This document shows positions 1 through 9,530 of a DNA stretch of 64,000 nucleotides, piece after piece. Each line of letters opens with the position of its first letter. Within the stretch, counting starts at the first letter, position 1. The notes beneath the pieces were generated by a model. The model was not told where the DNA came from, did not search any database, and saw only the letters and a program-made list of their open reading frames with translations. This DNA is from Taudactylus pleione (lineage: Eukaryota > Chordata > Amphibia > Anura > Myobatrachidae): NCBI GenBank assembly GCA_031769625.1, contig JAUIMM010000534.1, forward strand, positions 5,792,001-5,856,000, given 5' to 3'. The position numbers and the translations under genes were made by a program.

Positions 1-452
1 ACTCATTTGATGCAGTAGGTTGCCTACATCTCAAAATTGTATGCCTTGTTGGATGACCATATTAGTCCCACTCATTTTACGTGTTTCATTGAAACAGACA
101 AACTAATGCATTATCACTCTCAAGCGCAGATATTATTATTAAAAGTTACTTGTAGAATCCTGCATTTTGCTGTTTTGGAAATGAGGACTAATGCCAAAGC
201 AAGAACCACAAAGTATTTCTTGGTTAGAAAAAAAGAACACAAAGTCATTTGTTTTCTGGTTAGAAAAAAAATTAAATACACATATTGGTACTCTTTTTGT
301 GCAACTTCAATAAAGCTAATTTAGTCATTTTGTAGATTGTCTATGTCGTGTGAGGAGAAATAAGCAAACAAATACTATTTTCTAGAAATGCAAATTCTTT
401 GGGAAAAAATTAAATAAATGAACTATGTTATTAGAACTTGTGTGATTTCTGC

Positions 453-456
<4 letters not shown>
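1..456. other. AT-rich stretch without recognisable gene
   Basis: Low-complexity AT-rich DNA. An open frame of 95 codons exists but its composition is lysine, isoleucine and histidine rich with no recognisable domain, so I do not call it a gene. Confidence 0.6.

Positions 457-489
<33 letters not shown>
457..489. repeat. (TA)n microsatellite, left of the hAT foldback
   Basis: Uninterrupted alternating TA. Together with 740-820 it forms one microsatellite split by the element at 490-739. Confidence 0.9.
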
Positions 490-492
<3 letters not shown>

Positions 493-736
493 GGATGTGC
501 AGGCTCGGATAGGTTCGAGTTTGCACGTGGAGTTCGGATTTTTCCCTCAAAAAAAACGGAACTCAGAAAGAGGCAAAACGTCATCTTGCACGGACGAACA
601 TCATCATTCCTAAGTCCAGGAATGATGATGTTCGTCCGTGCAAGATGACGTTTTGCCTCTTTCTGAGTTCCGTTTTTTTGGAGGGAAAAATCCGAACTCC
701 ACGTGCAAACTCGTACCTATCCGAGCCTGCACATCC

Positions 737-739
<3 letters not shown>
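490..739. mobile_element. hAT-type foldback MITE, near-perfect hairpin
   Basis: The 250-bp unit starts TAGGGATGTGCAGGCTCGGA and ends with its inverse complement, and the two halves stay complementary almost to the centre near 614. The arms are about 120 bp with very few mismatches. TAGGGATG termini recur in the larger hAT at 40087-43443, so this is probably a non-autonomous relative. The insertion lies inside (TA)n, so the 8-bp target duplication typical of hAT cannot be resolved. An 87-codon frame across it is a shadow of the repeat. Confidence 0.85.

Positions 740-820
<81 letters not shown>
740..820. repeat. (TA)n microsatellite, right of the hAT foldback
   Basis: About 80 bp of alternating TA with one phase break, continuing the array at 457-489. 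Confidence 0.9.
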
Positions 821-821
<1 letters not shown>

Positions 822-1257
822 ATGTATATACAAAAACAAATGCCCTGACTGACTCCCTGACTCATCAACGCCCAGCCCAAACCCCTGGCCTAGAAACATG
901 ATAATCAGGGAGTATATGCTTTGCATGACTTATGTTCCCACTAAGAAGGTATTTTTTGACATTCAAATCCTAAGGGATCCTAAGGGCTAAAATGTTTCCT
1001 CCCTCTGTGCAATATCCTGACTGCCTCCTCATGGCTGTAGCACAGTTCAATATTCAAATAGGAGAGCCACACCAACTGCCACCCCAAGTGCTGCTAAATA
1101 TCACTGGCAGTTGGAGTAGCTCTACTATTTCAATATTGGACTGCGCTGCAGCCCCACCTTTGGGGCCGCCACTAGCCGTATGATCCTGACGTGGCTTATG
1201 AGGCAGACAGGGGTAAAATGCGTTTTCACGGATTGCTCAATAGCTCTCTTAGGCCAC

Positions 1258-1795
1258 ATGTGAGGAAGAATAATGTGTTAATACAGGTGTGAGGGAAGGA
1301 ATGTGCTACTACAGAGGCGAGAGTAGAAAATGTGTTACTACACAGATGTGGGAGGAAAATGTGTTACAACAGCAGTGAGAGAGGAATGTGTTACTATAGA
1401 AGTGAGGGAGAAGAATGTGTAACAGCACAGATAAGGCAGGGTAATGTGTTACTACACTGGTATGGGAAGGGAATGTGAAGTTGAAGGAGGGGAATGTGTT
1501 ACTACACAGGTATGGGAAGGGAATGTGAAGTTGAAGGAGGGGAATGTGTTACCACACAGGTGAGGGCAGGGACTGTCAAATGCGTTACTATGGGGTGAGG
1601 GAAGGGAATGTGTTACAACATGGGTTAGGGAGGGCGAATGTATTACTACACAGGGGAGCGGAGGTAATGTGTTACTACAGAGGTGGAGGGGATGTGTTAC
1701 TACAGAGGTGAGTGAGTGTAATGTGTTATTACAGGTGTAAGTGAGGGATTGTATTTCTACACAGGCGAGGGAGGGAAATTTGTTAGGCTCAGCAG
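1258..1795. repeat. Degenerate minisatellite, unit about 28-40 bp
   Basis: The phrase AATGTGTTACTACA followed by a purine-rich GTGAGGGAGG segment recurs more than a dozen times at irregular spacing, from about 28 to 40 bp. One 50-bp block (GGTATGGGAAGGGAATGTGA and flank) is duplicated near 1460 and 1510. A 124-codon minus-strand frame over it is proline/serine/histidine rich only because of the repeat. The strand is strongly purine skewed. Confidence 0.85.
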
Positions 1796-1863
1796 GAAAA
1801 GGATTAATCACACAGAAATCAGACATAGTTGTATTGCAAGGAGTTAAGGAAGGTATCCACTAC

Positions 1864-2150
1864 CCGATTAAGCAGAGCGATTGCATGATAACGACATCGT
1901 AATCATGCAATCGCTCACTAATCGGTCACAAATCGGGCATCAAAATGTCGGAAACGACCAGCAATGCGTGCTTCCACTGGTCGTTTCCGACATCAATCAT
2001 CGCCCGAACATGCCGGTCAATCTGCCGATAACGACAGATTGGCCATGTTTGGAGATGATGGATGGTGCCTACACTGAACGACTGATCGTTCAGTGTAGTC
2101 ACTGCAGGGGATGGGGAACGACGGTACGATTATGATGTCGTAATCGTACT
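1864..2150. repeat. Cluster of four clear hairpins, probable foldback element
   Basis: Hairpins follow one another: arms 1875-1889/1902-1916 (15 bp), 1945-1961/1977-1993 (17 bp), 2069-2081/2086-2098 (13 bp) and 2124-2132/2141-2149 (9 bp), with a weaker pair (CAATCTG/CAGATTG) between. All arms are perfect. The architecture resembles the hairpin-chain elements at 3906 and 6394, but the ends do not share their GATTCAGA terminus, and I cannot fix boundaries or a target duplication. Confidence 0.7.
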
Positions 2151-2722
2151 GTCTTTCCCTAATCCTTTAGGGGATGTTCACCTTTACCAAGATACATGCC
2201 CATGCTTCCCAGGTTCCTTCCCACTTAGTCATTTTCTAGTACCATCTGTACTATGTTCCCTTAATAGTAATGAGTTTTTGCATAATGTCCATGACTCTCT
2301 TGTCAGTACAAGTTTTTTCTTTATGGGGCTTTCTTCAGATCTAGTGTCCTGTTCCTGAAAGCATGTTTAAGTCATAATTATCTACAAAATGTTATTCTAA
2401 ATTCACTAAAATATGTTCAAAAGATGTATGGTTACATGCTGTATCTATGCTATTGTTGACCCCCATGTCCTCTCCCTCCATAGATGTTAACACCTTCGTC
2501 GGGAGGTTTACAGTATCTAATCTTCTAAAAAGATTCTAGCTACCATTTTCTACAATGTACGAGATAAATGATAAATAGAATCTGATTGGTGCTATTACAA
2601 GACCTTCACTCGTCCTGTTTAGAAGGTTTGATAAATCTCCCCATTAGTTTTACATTTTGCACCATTGGAGTCAGGGTCCGCTCCAGCTCCACCCATCATT
2701 TATATATTAAATTCAAGAACCC
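2151..2722. other. Non-coding, one MITE scrap
   Basis: No gene seen. The stretch around 2560-2655 (GATAAATGATAAATAGAATC, CTGATTGGTGCTAT) resembles the right part of the MITE that ends near 47567, so it is probably an old fragment of that family. Confidence 0.5.
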
Positions 2723-2815
2723 AAAGAGGTCTATGCACTAAGCCTTGGAGATAGATAAAGTACAGAGAGATAAAGTACCAACTAATGAGCTCCTAACTGT
2801 CATTTTTCAAACACA

Positions 2816-3384
2816 GGGCTTCATTCAGAGCCGCTCGTAAGCGGCCGTTCGTTCGTTCCGAGCGATGGTCGCACATCTGCACATGTGTACGGGTTGTAAT
2901 ACGCATGCGCGAACCAGTAAGTGCGGCCAAAAATCGTGTGCTCGCAAAATAGCGAATGCCTGCTAATTTGAGTGACAGAGTGAGGCGTTTGTGGGTGGTA
3001 ACAGGGGAAGGTGCTTGAAATCAGAACGCAGGTGTGCCTAAAGGTCAAAACGGGTGTTTTAAGGGTGTGCATAATTAACAAAGCAGCGTCATCGACCACG
3101 TCAGTTGGGTGTCTCTTAGCCAGAACTGCTCGCATGATTGCGGTAGGAAAAACCAACCACAAGAATAGCGAGCAGTTCATACGCTGTTCGATGTACTCGA
3201 TTCATCTAATAAATAGCGGACATGATGTATGATGCGAGCGGCCATGGGGCGTATTTTTCAAAATAACGACCGCATGTTTTGTTCGCTCGTTCAGACATGG
3301 AGGCATCAACAGACCGCAAAGAGCGAACGGTTAATTTAAATAGCCACCCCCTTTTTCTGAACGAGCGAGCTCTGAATCAGACCC
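2816..3384. mobile_element. GATTCAGA-ended element with ACA target duplication
   Basis: The element begins GGGCTTCATTCAGAG and ends CTCTGAATCAGACCC, flanked on both sides by ACA. The intact MITE at 49941-50114 reads straight through the site, confirming a 3-bp duplication. The ends match those of the hairpin-chain elements, but the interior is a different, less palindromic sequence. A 3-bp duplication fits PIF/Harbinger-like transposition, though ACA is not the usual TWA. Minus- and plus-strand frames inside show no transposase motif. Confidence 0.8.
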
Positions 3385-3490
3385 ACAGCCTGTAAAGTGA
3401 CAGTTAGGAGCTGATTGATTGGCACTTTATCGCTCTCCAAGTTTTCATGAAAAACCCCCCCTTAATCTCTCTCCACATCTTTCTTCAAGG

Positions 3491-3668
3491 CATGGGCATA
3501 ACTACCATAGGTGCAAGGGGTGCAGCTTCTATAGGACCCAGAGCTGAGAGGGGCCCATCTTCCTTGTCAAAGTTACATGTGCTATATAAATTTTTCACCA
3601 TTTAGTGGTACATAGGGGCCCTTACAAACTTTTGCTATGGGACCTTCTAATACCTAGTTACGCCCCTG
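3491..3668. mobile_element. hAT-type MITE
   Basis: Terminal inverted repeats CATGGGCATAACTA and TAGTTACGCCCCTG are flanked by 8-bp repeats CTTCAAGG (3483-3490) and CTCCAAGG (3669-3676), which differ at one base. Eight-base duplications are the hAT signature. It sits inside the MITE at 2723-3694. Confidence 0.8.
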
Positions 3669-3905
3669 CTCCAAGGCTTAGTACATCTCCACCATAGTGT
3701 CTGCAGTTCCTGGACTGTATAACAATAATAATAATAAGATCTACATTGGTTTACTGCTTCAACATATCTTACCACCTTGATAGCTTACTTAAGCTATAAA
3801 ATAAATAAAGACACGGACAAAAGAGCTTGGCTAAAAGGTCACAGCTTTTATTTATAGATTAATCAATCAACCTAACCAGGGTGGCCAAGAGACGCTGCAA
3901 ACTCA

Positions 3906-4452
3906 GGGCCTGATTCAGACCCACTCGCAAGTGCTATGTGCTCGCAAGCGGGTCAATGGTGGCCCAGTGCGCACGCACGGTGTGCGCACTGCGCGTGTGC
4001 GAGCCCCAGAGCGAGTGCTTTTTGTGAAAAAGCACTCGCTCCGGCGCTCGCATCCAAAAGGGGCAGCTGTCGATGTTGATTGACAGCTGCCCTGTTTGGA
4101 AGGTGGGGAAGGGGGGTGGCTGAGCAAACAGAGGCGTTTCTGCAGGAACGCCTGCCGTTTCTGGACGGCCCTACTGACATCACTAGTGATGTCAGTAGGT
4201 GGACTTCCTACTCTAGTAGTGCAGGAAGTCCACTTGGGCTTGCGGCAATGAGACCCTACCGCAAGGGTCTCGTCGCAAGCCCGATGGTCGCGATGGTCTT
4301 GACCATCGCGACCATCATCATGGCCGCTCACATAAGCTGTGGGTGGTAACCCACAGCTATGCGAGCGGCCAAGAGGCCGCAACAATAAAAAAAGCACACG
4401 CCCTGATTCAGAGCGAGCGCACGCTTTTTGCGAGCGGCTCTGAATCAGGCCC
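3906..4452. mobile_element. Hairpin-chain element, copy 1
   Basis: Ends GGGCCTGATTCAGA and CTCTGAATCAGGCCC lie between TCA duplications (3903-3905, 4453-4455). The inside is a row of hairpins, including 3966-3974/3982-3990, 4010-4023/4027-4040 (14 bp perfect), a GGGGCAGCTGTC/GACAGCTGCCC stem near 4060-4092, the central ACTGACATCACTAG palindrome near 4170-4197, and 4199-4209/4223-4233. No transposase is encoded; open frames on both strands follow from palindromy. It lies in or beside the 3' part of the DIRS-like element. Confidence 0.85.
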
Positions 4453-4741
4453 TCAGTTCTAGCTTTCAACCTTGATCAAATACTCGGAGGACGACTTCAA
4501 CGTCCTCCCTCTAGACGTACTAATGATGTGAGAGTCTCACTTCCCTATTGGGCCAATCCGAGGTGCTTCCGTACAGCCAGCACCTGGGTCCCCCCATGCC
4601 AAGAAGGATAAATTCGCCAGGGGCAACGAGGGTCAGTGCCCCCACAATGTTGTCTTATGCCACCTAAAGCCACTGAGTTGCAGCGTACTCCTGCCAAAGC
4701 CAGGCCCTAAGAGAGACTGGCCCGCCACCCAAAAAGAAAAA

Positions 4742-5398
4742 CTAGCCCAAAAACAAGAACAAGTCTTTCACAAACAAAGCTGTACCCAAAGCGTTCAGAT
4801 GCACACCATCATTCCGAAAAAACTTCCCAAGCTCACCTACCAGAAAACCATGACTAATCACCACTCCATCAATGGACTCAACATGCCTTGTAACCATGAC
4901 ATTCACTTTCTTACGAGCCCTCTCTAACGTTCCATGCTTACGAACCCCTCTCCACTTCAAACGAGGCATCATTTCAGACCACACAATCCGAACAGTCGGC
5001 CATCGCAAACGAATCTCATCCAAAACTTCACGAAGCCTCACAATTAACTCGACACCTTTCAACTGACCAATATCGTTGCCTCCAACATACAACACTAAGA
5101 ATTTTTGGATTCCCCACTTCGACACTGATGACACAATCAACGCCAACACCGACTCAACGCGCAATCCTCTCACACGAATCCATCGAATACTAAAATCACT
5201 AGGCCACCAGGAGACCCCCACAAGTGCAGACCCTATAGAGGCCCTGGATCTACCTTGTTGATATCTAAACCAAACAAAGGAAGAAATCAACTCTTCCCGC
5301 CAAGCGTCCGAGTAAGCCTTGAAAGTTAATGGGGCAAGCGATTGCAACCCCAAACCCTCTAAGCCGGCCTGATGATCTGCCACACAAATGAGGGGCAC
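4742..5398 (-). pseudogene. YR-like N-terminal segment fused to SGNH hydrolase
   Basis: The 218-codon frame starts with a segment (residues about 18-36, SLAPLTFKAYSDAWREE) that looks like the N-terminal SAM-like region of tyrosine recombinases. It is followed from about residue 60 by an SGNH/GDSL hydrolase. Block III is LYVGGNDIG, with the Gly and Asn that form the oxyanion hole, and block V is DGVHLN, the Asp-x-x-His of the triad. The block I serine region reads SDFSIRW and is hard to align, so catalytic competence is doubtful. SGNH domains are known in some Ngaro and CR1 elements; their role is unproven. The recombinase catalytic Arg-His-Arg-Tyr region is not visible. Confidence 0.7.
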
Positions 5399-5433
5399 AC
5401 CAAACCAACGTCAGAAGCCGACGGGACAAGCGC

Positions 5434-5940
5434 TCAGAAGCACGCAAATTGAAAACGAGACAAAGCATCAGCAATCTCATTAAATATACCTTGTACATGC
5501 CTAGCTCTAAATCTGATATTAGCCTTGAGGCAGTGTAAAACAAAAGGTGAGGATGAACGCTGGTTGTTGATGACGTGAACCACACCCAGATTGTCGCACC
5601 AAAATATTACATGACAGTTGCTCAGTCGCACGGACCAGAGTTCAATTGTAACGACAATTGGGAACAGTTCCAACAGCAGCAAGTTACTCGTCAAGCCCTC
5701 CTCACGCCAATCAAGCGGCCACGGAGCAGCACACCATTCCCTATTGAAAAAGGCCCCAAACCCGGACGACCCAGCCGCTTCAGTAAAAAGATGCAATATG
5801 TTGTTCGCCACAGGAGGTGATGGCCAAATACAATCGCCATTAAAGTGTAACAAAAACCTGTTCCAATTTCGAAGATCCTCCTTTATCTCAGCCGACAGGC
5901 GAACATGCTGATAAGGCCGTGCCGACCCAATTTTCTGCAA
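5434..5940 (-). pseudogene. RNase H domain of the DIRS-like element
   Basis: The 168-codon frame contains LFTEAAGSSGFGAFF near residues 52-66, corresponding to the first acidic strand of DIRS-type RNase H (where T-D-A is usual, so E replaces D). It is followed by ELFPIVVTIELW, FWCDNLGVVHVINNQ with a conserved Asp, and FNEIADALSRFQ near the end with the last Asp. DIRS RNase H acts on the RNA strand of the RNA-DNA hybrid. The frame differs from both the RT pieces and the hydrolase, so frameshifts lie on both sides. It directly abuts the YR/SGNH frame. Confidence 0.75.
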
Positions 5941-6390
5941 AATACTCTACCCATGGGAATGATCCGGCAAGCAAAATTTAAGGAACTTAGAAGTGATTGA
6001 ACTCTACGTAACCTAACTGAGTCTGCTGCTGAGCAAACTGCCATTCCTAAATATGATAAGCAACACACCGGACCCTCCGTCTTCTCATGAGCAATAGGAA
6101 CCCCTAAAACTTTAAACACAGCCTGCGCAGACCTATGAAGAGAAAATCATCCAGATAGCTATGCCCGCCTGACCTGTACCGACATGAAGACACCATTGAA
6201 GAAAGGAGCTGAATTTCTCAAAATAAGCACAGGAGACCACGCAACCCATAGGTAAACATTTATCTACAAAGAAACCCGAATCCAACCGAAAACCCATGAA
6301 TTGCTTAGCTTCGGGATGCATCGGCAACAAACGAAATGCAGATTCTATGTCTAACTTCACCATCAAAGCGCCACGACCAAAACTGCGCAC
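5883..6390 (-). pseudogene. Reverse transcriptase, C-terminal half
   Basis: The frame at 6133-6402 holds RT motif A (VKLDIESAFRLLPMHP) and motif B (LPMGCVVSCAYFEKFSSFL). The catalytic YLDDFLF motif is encoded at about 6140-6165 but in another frame, so a frameshift lies just upstream of it. Translation resumes at 5883-6119 with the thumb region (LGVPIAHEKTEG, CLSYLGM). The hairpin-chain insertion at 6394-6899 separates this from the N-terminal half at 6903-7763. The domain is diagnostic of a DIRS-group RT. Confidence 0.8.
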
Positions 6391-6393
6391 TAA

Positions 6394-6899
6394 GGGGGTC
6401 ATTCAGACCATCTCGCGAGCGGCAGTACGCTCGCAAGTGGGTCGATGTTCCCCACTGCACATGCGCATGACGGAGGGAGCTCCGTCGTGCGCATGCGCGA
6501 GACCCGGGAAGCGACAGGCTTTCCATCGCTCCGGGTCTCGCACCAAAGGGGGCGTGCTGTCTATGTTGATTGACAGCACGCCCCCTTTGGTGGGCGTGCC
6601 GGGGGCGTGCCTGCCAGACGGAGGCGTTCCCATGGGAACGCCTACCGTCTCAAGCCGGCCCCACTGACATCACTAGTGATGTCAGTGGGAGTGATTTTGG
6701 CTCTGATAGAGCCAAAATCACTCCAGGGCTTGCGGCAGCGAGACCCTACCGCAGGGTCTCCGTCGCAAGCCCGATGGTCACGATGTGGGTGGTAACCCAC
6801 AGCTATGCGAGCGTCCATGAGGACGCTCCAAAAAAAGGTAGGAGGGCCCTGATTCAGAGCGAGCGCTCTGGTCAGAGCGTTCAGCTCTGAATCAGGCCC
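6394..6899. mobile_element. Hairpin-chain element, copy 2
   Basis: It runs from GGGGGTCATTCAGACC to CTCTGAATCAGGCCC with TAA duplications at 6391-6393 and 6900-6902. Successive hairpins include a GAGACCCGG stem near 6500-6540, a GGGCGTGCTGTC/GACAGCACGCCC stem near 6550-6585, a GGCGTTCCCATGGGAACGCC stem near 6622, the ACTGACATCACTAG palindrome near 6662-6688, arms 6690-6704/6708-6722 (15 bp perfect), and a GGGCTTGCG/CGCAAGCCC stem near 6726-6772. It interrupts the RT of the DIRS-like element and is therefore younger. No protein is encoded. Confidence 0.9.
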
Positions 6900-6902
6900 T
6901 AA

Positions 6903-7763
6903 GCCTAAAGTATCATCAAAAGATTGATACACAACCCTGCAACAACTCTCAGGTATGGCATCATTTACGGAACTGCCCTGAGGATATGATAGATGTTGTA
7001 TCAAACGGAACTTACCCGGCACTTTCTTAGGGACCACACCCACTGGGGATATACAGAGGTTATGCAGAGGAGGACAGGGAAAGGGGCCCTCCATCCTCCC
7101 CCGCAAAACCTCCGCACCCACTTTATCCCTCAAATCCCTGGCGGAGCACAAGTTCTGTGATGACCTAATTACCAACGGCACGATTATAGGCAAACGAAAA
7201 CCATTTGAAAAACCTTCTAACAAAACTAAAGCATCTTCCCTACATGGATATAACCTTAACCATCTAGTAAGAGAAGCCAAACATATTGGAGAATTAGCTT
7301 TGACCAATTCCCTTGTGGCCTTCGCCTCCATCCTGTGAAACACTTCCTGCCCCATGTCGACAGTCCTTGGCCGGATGCTCCCCTCCGCAGAGACGACAGG
7401 AGTGGCGAAAATGACAGCTTGACCCCCTTGTACACTTGGAGTCGTTATAGACGAAAATTTACCTCTCCCCCCTCCCGTCGCCACTTGCCTGTTGGTTGTA
7501 TAGTTTTTACAGGGAGGCACCCCGTCCAAGGGAGGCCGACGTTGTTGAGATACTTCCAGCCATACCTCTATGTCTTTAACCCCAAACGGAATGACGAGAG
7601 CACCGTCATGTTTCTTCCTAAATTGAGAGTCATATTCGCGCCACGCCAAATTGTGAGACTGGACGAACATGTCCAGCACCATAAATAAATATCTGATAAT
7701 GTTTACATGCTCTTCCGCCCTGGTCTCCAAGTAACATGTCGCAAATATGAGCATGCCCTTCAA
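6903..7763 (-). pseudogene. DIRS-like polyprotein: gag end and RT N-terminal half
   Basis: The first ~100 residues (LAWREYDSQFRKKHDG, DIEVWLEVSQ) look like the C-terminal part of a DIRS-type gag. From about residue 190 comes the RT finger region: GPFPCPPLHNLCISPVGVVP, then KKVPGKFRLIQHLSYPQGSS with the conserved Lys-x-Arg-Leu-I-x-x-Leu-S-Y-P. The frame ends where the hairpin-chain element inserts. A C-terminal tail of about 85 codons read beyond this point comes from the insertion and is not RT. Frame differs from the upstream 7760-7993 piece, with an overlap of a few bases. Confidence 0.75.
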
Positions 7764-9496
7764 CCATGTGTTAAAGCTGCAAAAGGCATCCTCACCAATG
7801 TCCCCGTCCTCTTAGCCTGAGTGAAACCCTTTTTCATTTCATCCGTGAGCGACAAAAGGTCCATGAATTTTCCTCTACGAAATCTGCCTTTGATACTTTT
7901 ACGCAAGCAGCGGAGTATCGCAGTATTTGCACAGTGGACTGTGTCCGCACCTGCTTCCTGCGCCTTAGTCCGTCTCATCATCCTTCTTAGCAACGCAACC
8001 TGAATTTTTAGCCAAATGCCACGTTAACCTTCTAGCAATCATACGGGGGCGTACAGGGGAACCAGAAGAGTGTGAGGAGGAAGAAGAAGAAGAATCAGAA
8101 GAAGCCATAGCAGTTTCATACCCATCGGAACCAGTTGGCCCAGTAAGCGCCTCGCCAGCTTTTCCTCTTGACGCCTCCACTGTCTCGGTCACCGGGGTCG
8201 ACTCGTCTTGACCCGGAACCGGCAATGAAGGCACCACGTACACAACTCCGGATCGACCGCTCACAACATTGGAACCTAAAACTGATGAAGACAGGTGAGG
8301 CACCGGCAACGTGGACAAAGTAGCAGTTACAGGTGGGGGCGCCAGGGCCAAAGCAGAAGGGGGAATGTGCGGGGCCCGAGTAGGAGATGACTGACTGAGC
8401 CTGTACATATCAGAGGGCAAGGGCACTGTGTGTGGGATGGGAGGTGGAAGCGGTGGCTGAAGAGGTGGTGCGGCAGGGGCAGTGGGGTAAAATTGCCAAG
8501 GCAGCAGGTAGGGTTAAGGAAATTGAGGTTGCTGCAAAGCTGAAGGATAGGATATGGAAGATGCCGCAAATTTTGACGCATAAAGGGAGGTGGGCGGGGC
8601 TACCACAGAAGAGGCTAAATGAGCAGAGCTACACCTGAGCTCCATGATGCCTGACTCCAAGAAGGGTCAGCCATGGAAATGGGTATAGATGTAGTAAACG
8701 CAGATGCCTGACTACTCGCTGCCGTGTACCAAGGGGGCTGAAAAGAGGTCTGCGACACATAACTAAAAGGCACCACCACACTCTGCGTGGGGAACCAACT
8801 ATGCGGTGTTAAGTGCGTTGGCAAACCGCCGGGCACCTGACTGGCAGTGCTAGCAAAGTAGGGGGAGCTTCTACCTAAAATGGCCGCCGGCTGAAAGATG
8901 GCCGCCGGGCCCACCGCATGAGCCAGCCCAGAGGGACCACCTGTGATCAGCGATGCAGGGGATGAGATGTGCGGGGATGAAAACCCGGCACCCGGACCAG
9001 CATAGGGCCAGGCAGAAGTTGCCGGCATGTGGCTGAGGAGAAGTGAGGTAGAAGCAGGTGCCAGGTGACGCGCAAGAGCGGCCCCCGCGATGGAAGGTGG
9101 GAGAGTGTGATGATCCAGAGGTGGCGCCTTGGCTGCGGACAGCGATGCTGGCGGAGGAGCGGCAGTGATTGCGGCGGGGGATGAGAAAGTAAGAGGCACG
9201 GGGTTGATGTTGCAGGAAGGATGGGATTGCTCTGGTGCCAAAATACCGGCATGGATTGGAGAAGGAGGAGGGGTGCAGGGGTAGCCGGGCTTGCAGCAAG
9301 GCCGCTTGGAGAGGGAGTGCCCGCACCTGAGGAGGCAGAGCCAGCGCCTGCTGGGGGACTGCCTGGAGGAATAGTGAATCTGTCTGGGGACGCCATGAGG
9401 AGGGCTGCTGATGAAATGTGGGTTGACACGCAGGAGGGAGCCACGCACAGCGGGCATGCAAACTCCGCAAGCCAGTTGGGAGGGGGAGCAGAGCAA
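7760..9496 (-). pseudogene. Gag-like region of the DIRS-like element, broken into frames
   Basis: Three consecutive pieces appear. 8615-9496 is proline, serine and alanine rich, low complexity, without a domain. 7965-8426 is similar, with a serine tract (ASSDSSSSSSSHSSGS) followed by a basic patch. 7760-7993 is a basic, predicted helical segment (RRMMRRTKAQEAG, ILRCLRKSIKGRFRRGKF). DIRS/Ngaro gag proteins are poorly conserved and often begin with disordered P/S-rich tails, so the assignment rests on position upstream of RT. Two overlapping proline-rich frames (8871-9470, 8947-9444) are probably shadows of the first piece. A splice-free single gag would require frame changes near 8430 and 7975. 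Confidence 0.5.
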
Positions 9497-9530
9497 CGGG
9501 GCTAGGCCCTGATGAAACTAACAGAGGGAC

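Larger units (their letters stand above)
2723..3694. mobile_element. Short MITE split by two later insertions
   Basis: The left part (ACTAAGCCTTGGAGATAGAT) and right part (GGCTTAGTACATCTCCACC) correspond to the uninterrupted 174-bp MITE at 49941-50114. This copy is enlarged by an insertion at 2816-3384 and a hAT-type insertion at 3491-3668. Comparison with the intact copy gives the order: this MITE first, then the two others. Confidence 0.8.
4456..9530 (-). mobile_element. DIRS/Ngaro-like tyrosine-recombinase retrotransposon, degenerate
   Basis: Reading on the minus strand, the order is a proline/serine-rich gag-like region, reverse transcriptase, RNase H, a short tyrosine-recombinase-like N-terminal segment and an SGNH hydrolase. 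This order is known from DIRS/Ngaro-type elements of vertebrates. The parts lie in different frames with stops, so this copy is dead. No LTRs are visible, and I could not identify the split direct repeats expected of Ngaro elements, so both boundaries are approximate. The 3' end may continue past the hairpin-chain insertion at 3906-4452 to about 3800. A second hairpin-chain element (6394-6899) interrupts the RT. Confidence 0.75.

Noticed and set aside
4742..5398. Host esterase gene
   Set aside because: It lies in register behind transposon RT and RNase H on the same strand and starts with a recombinase-like segment, so it is part of the element.
8615..9496. Host proline-rich secreted protein
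   Set aside because: There is no signal peptide or conserved domain, overlapping proline-rich frames occur in all three phases, and it lies directly upstream of DIRS RT.
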